Source: Brienomyrus brachyistius
Lineage: Eukaryota > Chordata > Actinopteri > Osteoglossiformes > Mormyridae
Direction: 5' to 3'
DNA length: 64,000 bases
Assembly (NCBI RefSeq): GCF_023856365.1
Contig: NC_064538.1
Location: 3,551,832-3,615,831, forward strand
The number at the start of each line of letters is the position of its first letter. Position 1 is the first letter of the stretch. Below the pieces are notes generated by a model. The model was not told the DNA's origin and did not search any database. It saw nothing but the letters and a program-made list of their open reading frames with translations. The position numbers and the translations under genes are program-made. Of this stretch, positions 25,928 through 36,246 are shown piece after piece.

Positions 25928-26219
25928 CAGATGCTCCTCTACTTGTGAATGAGATGTGTTACAAATGGCTGTAACTTAATGTTCGTAAGTCGTTATTCAG
26001 CATCATTTTAAGGGGATACGCAGGTACAAGGAACTAGGATGCTGGGAGTTCGCTACGCTGCTGTGAGGTGGGAGTAGTCGTACTAGGTGAGCAGAAAAAA
26101 AAAATTGATGTTGCGGACAGGAAACGGCAGCCGAGTGAACACAATTTGGACTTGCAGTGCTCCTCGTTCGTATGTCTGAAAGTTCGTAAGTTGACAGTTC
26201 GTAAGTAGAGGAGCGTCTG
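25928..26219. mobile_element. Short TIR element (MITE-like), copy 1
   Basis: The left end CAGATGCTCCTCTACTTG and the reverse complement of the right end (CAGACGCTCCTCTACTTACG) form a terminal inverted repeat of about 20 bp. A TA dinucleotide sits just outside the left end; TT sits outside the right end. The 292-bp interior has no transposase and is about the right size for a non-autonomous DNA transposon. It shares most of its length with 43918-44230. A TA target and a CAG terminus fit the Tc1/mariner/pogo superfamily; the assignment is inference. Confidence 0.82.
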
Positions 26220-27202
26220 TTCCTGCTCCAGTGCAAATATAAAGTGCAGATTTTAATACTGACGTGAGAAATGTGGTCCCAGATCTGGAGCTTATCTCTC
26301 ATTATTGCCCTCAGTTCATTGATGGAAGTCGCTGAAAGAAAGTGTGTAGTGTCACGACCTTCATCTTTGATTCCCATTTTCATTTGTCTCCATTTGTATC
26401 CGGATTGGATGAATTGTCTTCCCAGAGGCGGGGCCAATATGTGGGTCCCCAGGCTATTGGTTTGCTCAGATATGAAATGATTGGCTGATTTTGCAAGAGG
26501 GAGAAAGAAAAGAGAAGAAAGCGGCATCTGGGGGTCTTGCTGTCACTGCATACACTGCTGTATGCACTGGCTGTGTGTTGTTCTAGCCTTTTTTGTGAAG
26601 TAGGGATTTATTTGCCAGCGTGCTTATTAAGCACTGACTGAACAGCGGATGGGGAGTCTGTCTGATTGTGTTATGATCTAACATGCTTGCATGCTTGGGG
26701 TCGTAACGGTATTTTTTTTAGTAAGCTGATGCTATCCCTGAGTGACATGAGCAGCATTCATGGGAGCCCGGTGCTGAATCTGGTGGGTCACATGCATGCT
26801 GGCCCAGGTTACCCTTCTTTGTGTCCTGACTGACTGGGAAGTTCAGATTCCTGAGTTCAGGTGCATTGTGGGTAAGTGATGTGCTGGAGGTATCGGGATT
26901 TTGATGCAAAAATTCTGAATGCTGTAAAAAATAAAATGCTGATTTGCTGTCTGATACGGATTTATGGACTGAGTCGGCCTCAATTCTGCCTCTTTAAGAT
27001 GGTCCCAGAGTGGTGGGGATAGGAGCGGGGGGGCCTTGAGCGAGGCCTCCAGTGAGTGGGTGGGGGACGGAAGTGGCCGTGTCCATTTGTTTGGTGCCAG
27101 GCTGCAGCTGCAGCCCTAATTCCCTAGAAGGATCCCCCTCCCTCAATACTGAGGCCCTGTTTTGTCACTCTGGGCAGGACGATGGTACCCGTAAAGCTAC
27201 AG

Positions 27203-27205
<3 letters not shown>
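26220..27205. other. Non-coding, no recognisable gene
   Basis: No exon or repeat family was recognised between the TIR element and the TG tract. Confidence 0.5.

Positions 27206-27295
<90 letters not shown>
27206..27295. repeat. (TG)n microsatellite
   Basis: About 45 perfect TG units. It gives long artificial VCVC or HTHT open frames on the two strands. Confidence 0.98.
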
Positions 27296-27298
<3 letters not shown>

Positions 27299-28857
27299 AT
27301 TCAGATGGTAATTCAGGGGGCTCCCAGTGCTTATTAAGAGCCCAGAGCAGTGTGGAGAGTCCAGCTGATCCTCTAGGAGACCCCAGGGAGGGGGGTCCTT
27401 GATGCACTTATGGGGTAGGGGGCTGAGACACAGATATCCTCAAAGCAAATCCATCATCACGTTTATTAGTTCTGCAGCCAGCCTGATGAACAGCCTGTCA
27501 TGTGACCCCCCCCACCCCCTATTTGCAGTGAGTAACAGAGAGGGGGGGTATGTTTTAGAGACACGGGGACACATAGAGGTTGGAGGTCTGTACACTGAAG
27601 TTCTGCTTCAGAATCCCATGCAAATGCTGACTAAGGTGCGAGCCTCTCCGAATGAGGGCATCTCCTAAGCGGCTAATTTGCCAGCTCTCCGCCCGAGTCG
27701 ACTTGTCGGGCTCTTTGTGTCCGAGTTCCGTAGCCAGGCTTCCTGCCTGATCGCTTTCTGCGGAGTTTTCCGAGAGTGTGTGGTAGCGTGGGGGACTCGC
27801 CTGCAGCCAGTTCCCGTGAGGGAGGAAAATGCAGAGGAGTCATAGGAGCCCGGACTGACTGAGCAGCGTCCTGATTGGTCAGCGAGGGAAGTTAAGGAGA
27901 TTGTATGTGAGGGTTTATGCTTTTCATATCCACTGCAATATTAGAAACGGAAAACACAGACTGCTGCCTTATCAGACAATGGATACCGTTTATTTTCTCA
28001 TGCAGGTGATTGCGCTTTATTGTACTTTTAGGTACTTTTTAAATGTACTTTTTAGAGTCTTGCATTATTATGTGTTCTATGTTGTTCGTGGGGCGAAACC
28101 CAAGAACTTTTCATCATTGGCAATGGACAAAGTTTCTGAATCTCTGTGACTGTCAGTCGAGTTGAGCTGGATGGCAGATGAATACAAGCCTAAGTAGCCC
28201 GGACGTGCAAGAGAGGAGCAAAGCGTGTGGCGTGAAGTTGCCTGCAAACTCTGTTTTTCGATACAGAGCGCGAGCACTGAAGCCCCACCCACCGAGATGG
28301 TTTTTTTGTGAAGGAGTATTGGGTTGGTTTATTGGAACTATTCCCATGCTTTGTGCATTGTGTCACCTGTAAAATGATTCCCCCCCCCCTCTTTGAGAGC
28401 TCTTGCCTTCCGCAGCAGTCCAGCTCCTGTACACGCATTCTTTTATACTGAAACAAATATAGCCCCCTCATTTAATGCCTGCAAGTGATATGGAGACGTT
28501 GCTAATTCTGGCTCTGCTCCTTCCCCAAGCCTTATACCCTGTGTGTGTTTCTAATCTCCTTTCCAGTGCTATCAATATAGTCGGGTAAAGTGACATGTTT
28601 TTACACTTTTATGATTTGCATTAAATACGTGATGAATTTTATATTAAATGTACAGTACGATAAAACCAAGATGGGGTGGGTGGGGGACCCTTTTCAAAGG
28701 AAACCTTCTGAGAAGTGATTCTAGATATTGCAGTGTTGGTAATCTGGTCTGCTACAGTATCTGAACTCCGTGCATTGAATCAGGAATCTGATTTGGCCCA
28801 TTGGGGATTTAAACATATTAACATGGTGATTGGCAGACAGGCACTCCTACAAATGCG
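27296..28857. other. Non-coding, no recognisable gene
   Basis: No exon was recognised. Short C and G runs occur (27506, 27543, 28381). The part at 27960-28090 is AT-rich. Confidence 0.5.
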
Positions 28858-28881
28858 CTCTCTCTCTCTCTCTCTCTCACA

Positions 28882-28956
<75 letters not shown>

Positions 28957-28960
28957 AGAC
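28858..28960. repeat. Compound (CT)n(CA)n microsatellite
   Basis: About 10 CT units run into about 36 CA units, then a degenerate AGACACAGACA end. Confidence 0.97.
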
Positions 28961-29065
28961 ATTGTAGGAACTGTATGAGATGGCAGTGGAAAACACTTTA
29001 TTTATACTTAAAAGTTTTGTAATTCACTTTAAATGTTTTCCTTTCCTGCATTTTCGGGCTATACA

Positions 29066-29142
29066 CCCCCCCCCCCCCCCAGAAAGCTGTGGCGCAACAA
29101 AGCGCTGAATAAGTAATGAAAGAAGAGGAGAGTGTGTGTGTT

Positions 29143-29201
<59 letters not shown>
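29066..29201. repeat. C run and compound (TG)n(AG)n microsatellite
   Basis: A run of 15 C at 29066-29080 is followed by a TG tract (about 29132-29157) passing directly into about 22 AG units to 29201. Confidence 0.95.
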
Positions 29202-29203
<2 letters not shown>

Positions 29204-29459
29204 GGGAGGTCTGGGGGCTAACAGTGTTGGCCGGGAGTTGGGAACACTGCTTATCTTTGTAAGCAAGCTGACTGATTAGCGGAAGGCAGCATGAAGAGCA
29301 GAGCCGCAGCCCCCGTCTCACCATTCATGAAGAATCCCACCTTTCAGGGAAGGCCACCACGCTCGGGTGAGGCCATCTACAGTTTGTAAGAGTTACAGGA
29401 GTCCATTCCCTCCCCACCTCCCCCCCCCCAGCTCTCCCGCAGATGGTACGGTCCATTTA

Positions 29460-29700
29460 AAAAAGGCGTCTGTCGTCTCCCGTTGCACTGTGTCCTTTCA
29501 GCGCGCGGCGGCCGCGAGCGCATTATGCAGGGGAGGCGTCGGCGCTCTCACACTGCAGCTACTCTGCTTTGCCGCGCCGTCCCTGCTGCAGGCTTGCACA
29601 CGCGTGTCCGGGGGCCGCGGGGGGGCTGACGAGTCCCTCCTCAGGCACAGGAGTTGCTGGGAGAACGAGAAGCGGCGCTCTGGGGATTTATTCACTGTCA
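29460..29700 (+). promoter_or_regulatory. CpG-rich block upstream of kazrin exon, possible promoter
   Basis: The block is dense in CpG (GCGCGCGGCGGCCGCGAGCG near 29500-29520, then CCGCGCCGTCC and GGGGGCCGCGG). It contrasts with the CpG-poor sequence on either side and lies 130-370 bp before the kazrin start codon. CpG islands at the 5' end are usual for broadly expressed vertebrate genes. No TATA box stands out. I infer a promoter or first-exon region, though an intronic CpG island is possible. Confidence 0.5.
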
Positions 29701-29781
29701 TAAAAAAATAATAGCAAATCAGGAGAGAAGACCGGGGATAGACAGTTTTCAGCTTGCTCCCCCCCCCCCTTTACCCCCACC

Positions 29782-29818
29782 CTGACAACATGCTACCCCA
29801 TGTGGATTCCTTCCTCAG
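29782..29818 (+). promoter_or_regulatory. Candidate 3' splice site (acceptor)
   Basis: A branch-point-like CTGAC at 29782-29786 precedes GGATTCCTTCCTCAG, and the AG lies at 29817-29818. Splicing here would start the exon with in-frame codons for AKILK ahead of the two methionines. Two upstream ATGs at 29790 and 29800 would open out-of-frame reading frames if this stretch were in the mature 5' UTR. That argues mildly for removal by splicing. Confidence 0.6.
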
Positions 29819-29833
29819 GCCAAAATCCTGAAA

Positions 29834-30002
29834 ATGATGGATGACAACAAGCAGCTGGCCCAGCGCATCGACGGCGCGATCCAGTCGGCCAGTCAGGAGG
29901 TGACCAACCTGCGTTCAGAGCTGAGCACCACCAGCCGCCGGCTCGCCGAGCTGGGGGCCAGTGACCCCCCCATGGCTGAGAACGCGCAGCACAACCACCA
30001 CG
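29834..30002 (+). CDS. KAZN: Kazrin, first coding exon (N-terminus), partial
   Basis: This exon encodes the start of kazrin, a vertebrate cytoplasmic scaffold associated with desmosomes, the cornified envelope, catenins and endosomal transport. The open frame reads MMDDNKQLAQRIDGAIQ, SASQEVTNLRSEL and STTSRRLAELGASDPP, then a short AENAQHNHH segment. From memory, the first 42 residues differ from the mammalian protein at only about seven places. The mammalian Gly/Ala-rich stretch after RRLAEL is replaced here by a shorter, His- and Asn-containing one. The start is the first of two adjacent ATGs, with A at -3, matching the known start of the long isoforms. The exon ends after the first base of a codon (phase 1) at a GTAAGG donor. 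If the acceptor at 29818 is used, the exon is 29819-30002. The periplakin-binding coiled coil and the C-terminal SAM domains must lie on later exons, none of which I found. Identity is confident; the upstream exon boundary is not. Confidence 0.93.
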
Positions 30003-30008
30003 GTAAGG
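30003..30008 (+). promoter_or_regulatory. KAZN: 5' splice site (donor) of kazrin exon
   Basis: GTAAGG follows ACCACG, a near-consensus vertebrate donor. The frame stays open past it to 30064, but the residues there are low-complexity and lose all similarity to kazrin, which supports ending the exon here. Confidence 0.88.
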
Positions 30009-30681
30009 GACCGGGGGCCGGGGGGGGCACTGGAGCATGTGTTGGCAGAGAAGTGGCCGTGTGACATCGCTGGTGGCTGCTTTTGCTGCCGATGCTCCTT
30101 CCGATGTTCTTCTGTCCTTCCAAAGTTTTGCTAACTATTGGATGATTAGTCACTGAACACGGCATTAGGGGAGTGCTTCTGGGGGGGGGCGTGCTGGAGC
30201 AGTTTGGGGGGGTGGGGACAGTGGAGTCCCATCACTGCTATTCAGACTTTTCTGTTACCCCGTTTGTTCTATGCGGATGCTTCTCTCTGTGGATTTTGCT
30301 GTTGTGGTGGTGAGCGTGTTGGGAGCCTGCGTGTGAGCAGGGTCACGCATAGGGCACTCTGTGGGCTGCGATCTGTCTCCTGTGGAGCGCTGGCATCCCA
30401 TGTCTCCGGGGCGGGTCTCGTGTTTTAGTATTGTGACGAGTTCCTTCAAGCAAAGTAGCTTGTGCAATGGACAGTTGTCCAGTTACCCAGAAACACTCTG
30501 CTTTATAAAGAGATTGTAGTTCCTTAGTTTCGGGTCCCTCAGCGGCCAGACTGAAACACCAGCTCGTTCCTTAAACACGGCCTTAAACGCGGCTTGGCGT
30601 CTATCTGCTTGCACCTCGTCCCTGCTCGCTGCGCGACCACAATCATCATCCAGACCAAAGCCAAAACCTGGGTATGATTCT

Positions 30682-30696
30682 CCAGCAGGTGGCGTA
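30682..30696 (+). promoter_or_regulatory. Candidate CTCF site
   Basis: CCAGCAGGTGGCGTA matches the CTCF core consensus CCASYAGRKGGCRS at every key position. It lies 680 bp after the kazrin exon. One match is expected by chance every few tens of kilobases, so occupancy is unproven. Confidence 0.45.
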
Positions 30697-33109
30697 GTGG
30701 TGGAGGAGCCGGACTTGTCAGAGGTTGCTAATCTGCCGGTGGATGTCTGGGTGCTTTGGAGAGAGATGCTGTATAAACACATACTGTCCTGTATTAAGTT
30801 TTGTTTCTGAATTCTGGAGAATTTTTACGCCTCTGCAGTCTTCTGAATTCTGTCTGCGTTCATTTTTTTTAAAGTAGTGCTACATTCGCATATTCAGCTC
30901 TCACCACTGCGGGATGTCCATTTTAGGAAGGTACTTTAATGAAAAGGAAGAACAATTTTGGTCAATTAAGTGTGAGCTGTAGCAAAATGCCCTGGATCAC
31001 CTGCACACCCTTTTCGCTACTCTTGCCTTGGAGCTGCCCCAGTTTCTCCGGGCTGTTTGGGACAAACTAATGTGGGCCCCAGGGGGTGGGGTCCAGCGGG
31101 CGAGTCAGCCTGAGGTGGCCGGCCTGGCGTCTCCGTGCACCTGCACACCGTTCTTTTTCCCTCCGGAAGGGGGGAAAGTGGCGTTCGCACGCGTCGTCGT
31201 CTTGTGGCTCCTCCCCTTTCTGCCTGACGCGTGGTAATGCTCCGTGACGCTCACAGGTCTCTCGGATCCTTCAGCTACCTGCCCCCCGAATAACACACTG
31301 TTGTCTCAGATGAAAAGGCCAGTTATGGAGTGCAGAGATTTAGATAAATAAGCTCTCGGGGGCCGTATGACTGTTGCTATTAAAGCTTTTGTTGGACACC
31401 ACCCTTCTCCATGGAGACCACACATTGAAGCTGCCATAGTAAGGTGACATCGTTTATTGTTTTACTCGTCACTTGGTTACAGTTCAGCCCCTGCCCATGC
31501 TGTGACATGCAGGGCTGTAAGGACACGTATTATGTTTGGGACTGGGACTGGGGTCGAGGGGGAATAGGTGAGGCCCATCCGTACAAGGAAACAGGCGTAT
31601 CCAGCGGCTCACCTTCATCACTCCGAGCTTGTTGCATCATTGACATGGAACTTGGGTATTAAGGCTTAATTTGCCTGACTGATGGTTCTAGAACCATTCT
31701 GGTTTGTTTGAGTGCGCAGTGTCCGGCCGAGTCCCGCCTGGGCTGCTGTGCTGGCGTTCAGGCGCCTCCCCCAACACTCCACTCCTCAGTGTGGACTTAA
31801 TCATCTGCATCATTAATTAGCCCCCTGCTTCTCTGAATCGCAGTAAAATTCTCCCTGGTCACAGGGGCAGGGATGGTCAATCTTCATATGAAGGATGTAA
31901 TTTTGAAAACAATTGAATATTAAAATGAGTAATTAAGGGCTGAGACAAGTGCACGCATGGCGAATGGGAAGGGGAGTTTGGGTTTGATACTGGTAGTGCT
32001 TTGTTTATACAGCTTGGTGTTTGCTGGAATAATTCTGGTTAAGTGTGTCGTGCCTCTAGGAGCTGGACCTAGAGCTCCGTAGTCCTGCCTCCGGGGCGCA
32101 TTCTGGTTCTGTTTTCCCTCGTGGTTACCGTAGTTACCAGCATCCATCACCGTAAGCCAATACTCACGGCTCGCTGGTTCTGCATCGGGGGGGTGTCGAG
32201 GGAGCCATAGCACAGCAAGCCTTTTCTAGGGCGTCACAGAGGGGTCCCTGCTTCTCCCATGACGACAGAGTGACCACTTATCCTGTGTGACCTGCGAGTC
32301 AAACCCTTAAATGGGGGTGCTGCGTCCGCCCCCCCGCACCTGATCTCCATGCATGGATGCAGTGAAACACAATCTGTCAAACCCCCCCCCCCCCACCACC
32401 CCGAATTGTATCGGAGGGCCCATAACACTGAGGGGGAGAATGGGTTATGTGATTAAGGAGCCGATTCAATACCAGGCTGCAGTAAAGACTCAGGGCTCAG
32501 TTATTTGGTCGATTCTTATGAGGAGGACGAATCGGACGCTGGAGGAGGAAAGGTTGGCGTCCGGCAGTTTGGAAGCGACATGTCAGCCCATGGGTACGTG
32601 GCCTGTTTTATTTTTAAATGCAAAGTGATGGATTTTAATCGCGATTAAATAGTTAATTGTGAATCGTGCTGTTGTTTGCTGTGTCTCCTACGAAGCATTA
32701 CAGTGTTTCCCTCATGCAGCAAAGCAGATGGATTTATAAAAAAAAATCACTTGGAGGCTGCGGGAGGCGGGAATGCGAGGACAGACATGGATGGGTGGTT
32801 CATGCTGGAGCCCATCCTGAGTGCGTGAAGAAGCCCGATTGCAGGATCTGCTGCGGCTCTGCTGTGTCCCCGTTAAACGATTCATATCCCGCCGCTGTGG
32901 GGGAGTCCGGTTCGATGTGTTTACCCGCAGGACTCCTTCCAATGGGTCCGATCGCACTCAAGGGCAAAAAAATAAATGAATCACGGCCGGCACCTAACAG
33001 TACTGCGTCTGTGCAGTTTATTTCCCCATAAAGACCTTTATGCCAGGTGGGGGGGGCTGTTTCCAGTTTTGCGCGGCGTAATAAAACAAAGAGGTCATGA
33101 GGGATATGG

Positions 33110-33240
33110 GCCGAAGCCAGAGGCGAGAAACGGGGACGAAAGGTCCGCAAGCTCCCGGGAGGAAGCGCGCAAATGAATGGGAGCCATCAACCGTGCCGGA
33201 GCGCCGGGAACGCCGGGAGGCCGGGAACGCCGCGCAGACC
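33110..33240. promoter_or_regulatory. CpG-rich intronic patch
   Basis: A short GC-rich patch with repeated GGGAACGCCGGGAGG-type wording (GCCGGGAACGCC occurs twice within 40 bp) stands out from its surroundings. It could be a small CpG island, such as an alternative promoter, or a diverged tandem duplication. No ORF here resembles a kazrin alternative start. Confidence 0.35.
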
Positions 33241-33689
33241 TTAAGCTGTCGGAAATGAACACCCCGAGTGTACATCCCCGCATAATCCCGCATCTTCCCT
33301 CCCTCTGAGACGGAGCGGAAATGATTTCCCTCGCTCTGCCATTGATGGCTTCCTTCCCACTGGGAAAGGGGTGTGGGAAGGAGAGGTCTGCAGTCGATTG
33401 CCCCACCCCCCCACCCCACAGACTCCACTCATCCCTCACACTGACAGTAATGCATGCGTCAGTCGGCGTGATGACAGTCCTATTATATCACCCTCCTCTC
33501 CACCGTTTCCATCCATTGTCTCCATTCTTATTTTTAATTCTTAGGACAATTAACGTGTTCTGATGATGCAGCTTCTCCAAGATTCACACCCTCCTCTGGA
33601 TTTCTGGCCTCTTCTGCTCTTTGAGTTTCATCATGTTTGAGCTAAAATGTAACTTCATTTCTTTCTTCTCAGTCCATCTTCTAATGGCT

Positions 33690-33875
33690 TATCCTGGTCT
33701 GGGTGCTGAGCTTCTGCGATTGGTTGGCACCCCTTCCTGGATTATTTCCTTCCTTGTGCCCATAGCTTCTGGAATAATCTCCGGACCACTGTGACCCTGC
33801 ATGGATGAATGGATGTAAGGATGGATGGATGGATGGATGGATGGATGTGAGGATGGATGGATGAATAGGTGGATG
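33690..33875 (+). repeat. SINE 3' tail with (GGAT)n
   Basis: TTGTGCCCATAGCTTCTGGA and TGACCCTGCATGGATGAATGG parallel the tail of the SINE at 46755-47104 (TTGTACCCATAGCCTCCAGG). They end in a degenerate GGAT tetranucleotide array at about 33800-33875, the usual 3' tail of this family. The 5' head is missing or unrecognisable. Confidence 0.7.
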
Positions 33876-35479
33876 GGTCCTGAGGTCTCCAGTATATAAA
33901 GCTCAGAATTGTTGCATTATTCTTTATGGTCATAAACGTATCCATGGTACGTTTGTGAGGTCTACCATACAGCTCACGCACACATTGCTTTCACATTTAT
34001 CTGCTGACACCTCTGTCTAAAATGTCTGCCACTTGATATGTGACTGATGCTGCTTGGGTTCAGTAGGAAACCCGCAGGTTCGTGGGGGTCAGACATCAAC
34101 GGCATGACGCCCGTCAGCATCTCCGCCGCCCGTGTCTCCATGAACGCGCTGCTGCTTCCCTGCCGGCTCTGGAGGGAACCCGTCGTAAATGATGAATGCC
34201 TTGGGAGTGAGACACTGGAGGTGTCCGTTACGCCTGAGTCATATCTGCGATCGGGGCTGTCTCTGCCCCTGCCCGTCTGGCTGGTCTTTTAAATTACGTT
34301 TGTGCGTCTCCTCCGCGTGGGGGTCTTATGTTTTTTATTAAATCTCTCTCTGGGGCAGAAATAAACAATCCAGCAAGGTTTATGCTTCAGCTTTTTTTTT
34401 TTATCTCTAAGCAAGCCTTGTTCAACAGCATTGACCACTCTGACCTGGAGGCAGTGGGGAATCTCGGCTTCTGAGCCTGTAGGTCCGGACCAAACGGGTA
34501 AATGGTGATGCTATGGTTGGGAGGAGGCGGCTCCTCAGAGGTGGGTGTGAGGTCTTTTTGAAGACGCCATGCAGACCAAACGTGGAGATGCATGGCTGAA
34601 TGTGTGCTCCTGAAAGGACTGATTTAGAAGCTAATACCAGGCACTGCGTTCACTTGCTGGCTGTCTGTTTGAATGCCTGTACTGTATTATTTACTACAAA
34701 CTCCTTTAGTAATATTTTGACCCGTATGGATTTAAAAAATCAGTTTACAGAAATACTGTGCCTAGAATGAGTCATGTTGGAACCCGAACGGCCGGGATTA
34801 AGGGAGCCGACAGACTCGGTCTCCCGCCAGGTAGCTCTCGTAACATGGCCACCTTTTGTCACCCTTGAGTTCTGTTCACCGTCGAGGTTCTGCTCCTCCA
34901 TACGGTCCCGCCAGTTGCTCCTGGCCGCTCTCCCTTCTGCCTGAGCGACGGGCGCCACGAGGCCGCGATTTGCGAAAGGAGGCTGCCTGGATATCGCCTG
35001 CCTTGCCATCCTGTCATCGCAGGCCGCGATCTGGCCTCCCACAGGAGATAAAGCCCATCTGATCCATCTCCTGTGGACAGCAAGATGTGCCGCCGGGTGG
35101 CTGAGGCCTCCTCCCATGATGCCTGTAGTCCTGCATTCCCCCCACCCCCCCCCACACCTCCCAGCATTTTGTGTGGCACCAGCGAAAGCTCTCAGTGTAA
35201 TCTGTCTAATACATATATTAGATGTCCGAAAAACATGCCCCTGCTTTCCAAGACTTTGAAGGTTGGCCACCCCCCCCACCCCCCCCCCCCACGGCGAACT
35301 TGGCAAAGAGACAGGAATGCAAGAAGGCAGTGAGGGGAGGGTAAGAGGTCAGCATACGGCTGTGATACAGGGGAGGTTTTGAAAGCAGGAATGATTCGTT
35401 GGGACTTCTAAGAGGCCTGTGCGTTTGGCGGGGGGGGGGCGGGGGGTGCAGTCCCCCTCCCAAACCTGCAGGTATGTGA
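33876..35479. other. Intronic sequence, no recognisable gene
   Basis: No exon was recognised. A T run lies at 34391-34401, and long C and G runs lie at 35269-35290 and 35428-35446. The 188-codon minus-strand frame at 34740-35306 shows no known domain. Confidence 0.5.
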
Positions 35480-35545
35480 CTCAGCAGGTTAGGACTGTCG
35501 GAGGGTCCCAGGTTCAATAAGTAAAAGCCTCTGCTAAGTAAATGT
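35480..35545 (+). repeat. SINE fragment
   Basis: CTCAGCAGGTTAGGACTGT, then a box B-like CCCAGGTTCAATAAG and a CCTCTGCTAAGTAAATG tail resemble the ends of fish tRNA-derived SINEs, with the middle lost. Confidence 0.45.
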
Positions 35546-35699
35546 GATGGGAATGTATCCTGTACTGCACTAAGTTATGGGACGCTGGCTGCTTCAGAAC
35601 TGTGGCCACTAACATGACTAAACGATAAATGCTCTCTTGATCTCCGCGAGAAAATGTTCTTTTTGCCTCCTCCGTTTTGATCTCTGTACATGTGAGAGC

Positions 35700-35870
35700 C
35701 AGCTGTCCGCAAAGGGCAGCCACCCACAGCAGCGCCTGGGGAGCTGGGGGTTAAGGGCCTTGGCAGATCCGCTGGTCTTGAGCGAGGCTGGGGCTCGAAC
35801 CAGCAACCATCCGGTCAGAGACACAGTGTCTCAGCCCACTCAGCCGCACACTTGCCCCTATCCACTAGCT
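35700..35870 (-). repeat. tRNA-derived SINE
   Basis: On the minus strand the head reads GTGCGGCTGAGTGGGCTGAG (box A-like), followed by GGTTGCTGGTTCGAGCCCC (a perfect box B), then GCCAAGGCCCTTAACCCC, and a body ending GCGCTGCTGTGGGTGGCTGC. This order and wording match the common fish tRNA-type SINE. Confidence 0.8.
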
Positions 35871-36189
35871 GCCATTGGCCGCGGAGAAACTTGTTTTCCT
35901 GGATCAACCCGCGGTGAACGGAATACCCATGATGCTCCGGGTACCCTGTGAGCCTGCTGGGGGGGGGGGGGGGGTAAGAATGTCTGGGCAGTGGGCGGCT
36001 TCTGCTGGCAGCTGTGTGACGTCCCACAGGAAACGCAGTTGGACCGAATCCGAGGCTGTGCTTAGATTCGCTTTGTTTTGGTGTTTCTTGTTTTTATTCG
36101 TTTGCACATCGAACCTTTTCGCACAGTTTATTATTTTATGTTGTGTCCAGTTGTGTTTGGTGACTGCTGAGTTTGACGTAGATGTCAGA
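35871..36189. other. Intronic sequence, no recognisable gene
   Basis: Nothing was recognised apart from a run of 16 G at 35959-35974. Confidence 0.55.
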
Positions 36190-36192
36190 GAG

Positions 36193-36246
36193 AATAATAA
36201 TAATAATAATTATTATTATTATTACTAATAATAATAATAATTAATT
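36193..36246. repeat. (AAT)n/(ATT)n microsatellite, palindromic
   Basis: About six AAT units switch to ATT units and back to AAT units. The array is therefore self-complementary and can form a hairpin. Confidence 0.95.

Larger units (their letters stand above)
30009..33689 (+). other. Start of kazrin first coding intron; no further exon seen
   Basis: No sequence encoding the next kazrin segment (the coiled-coil region) is recognisable. In mammals the intron after the first coding exon is very long, so an intron continuing to the end of the window is expected. It contains a candidate CTCF site at 30682, a TTAATCGCGATTAA repeat fragment near 32634 and a CpG-rich patch at 33110-33240. Confidence 0.6.

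Noticed and set aside
26003..26527. 174-codon minus-strand frame
   Set aside because: Part of it runs through the MITE-like element at 25928-26219, and it has no recognisable domain.
27052..27407. Open frames of 80-116 codons with VCVC or HTHT runs
   Set aside because: They are produced by the TG/CA microsatellite. The same applies near 10537-10788, 20294-20524, 28715-28978 and 38845-39328.
30003..30064. Continuation of the kazrin frame past 30002
   Set aside because: The frame stays open to 30064, but similarity to kazrin ends at the GTAAGG donor and the added residues are G-rich intron translation.
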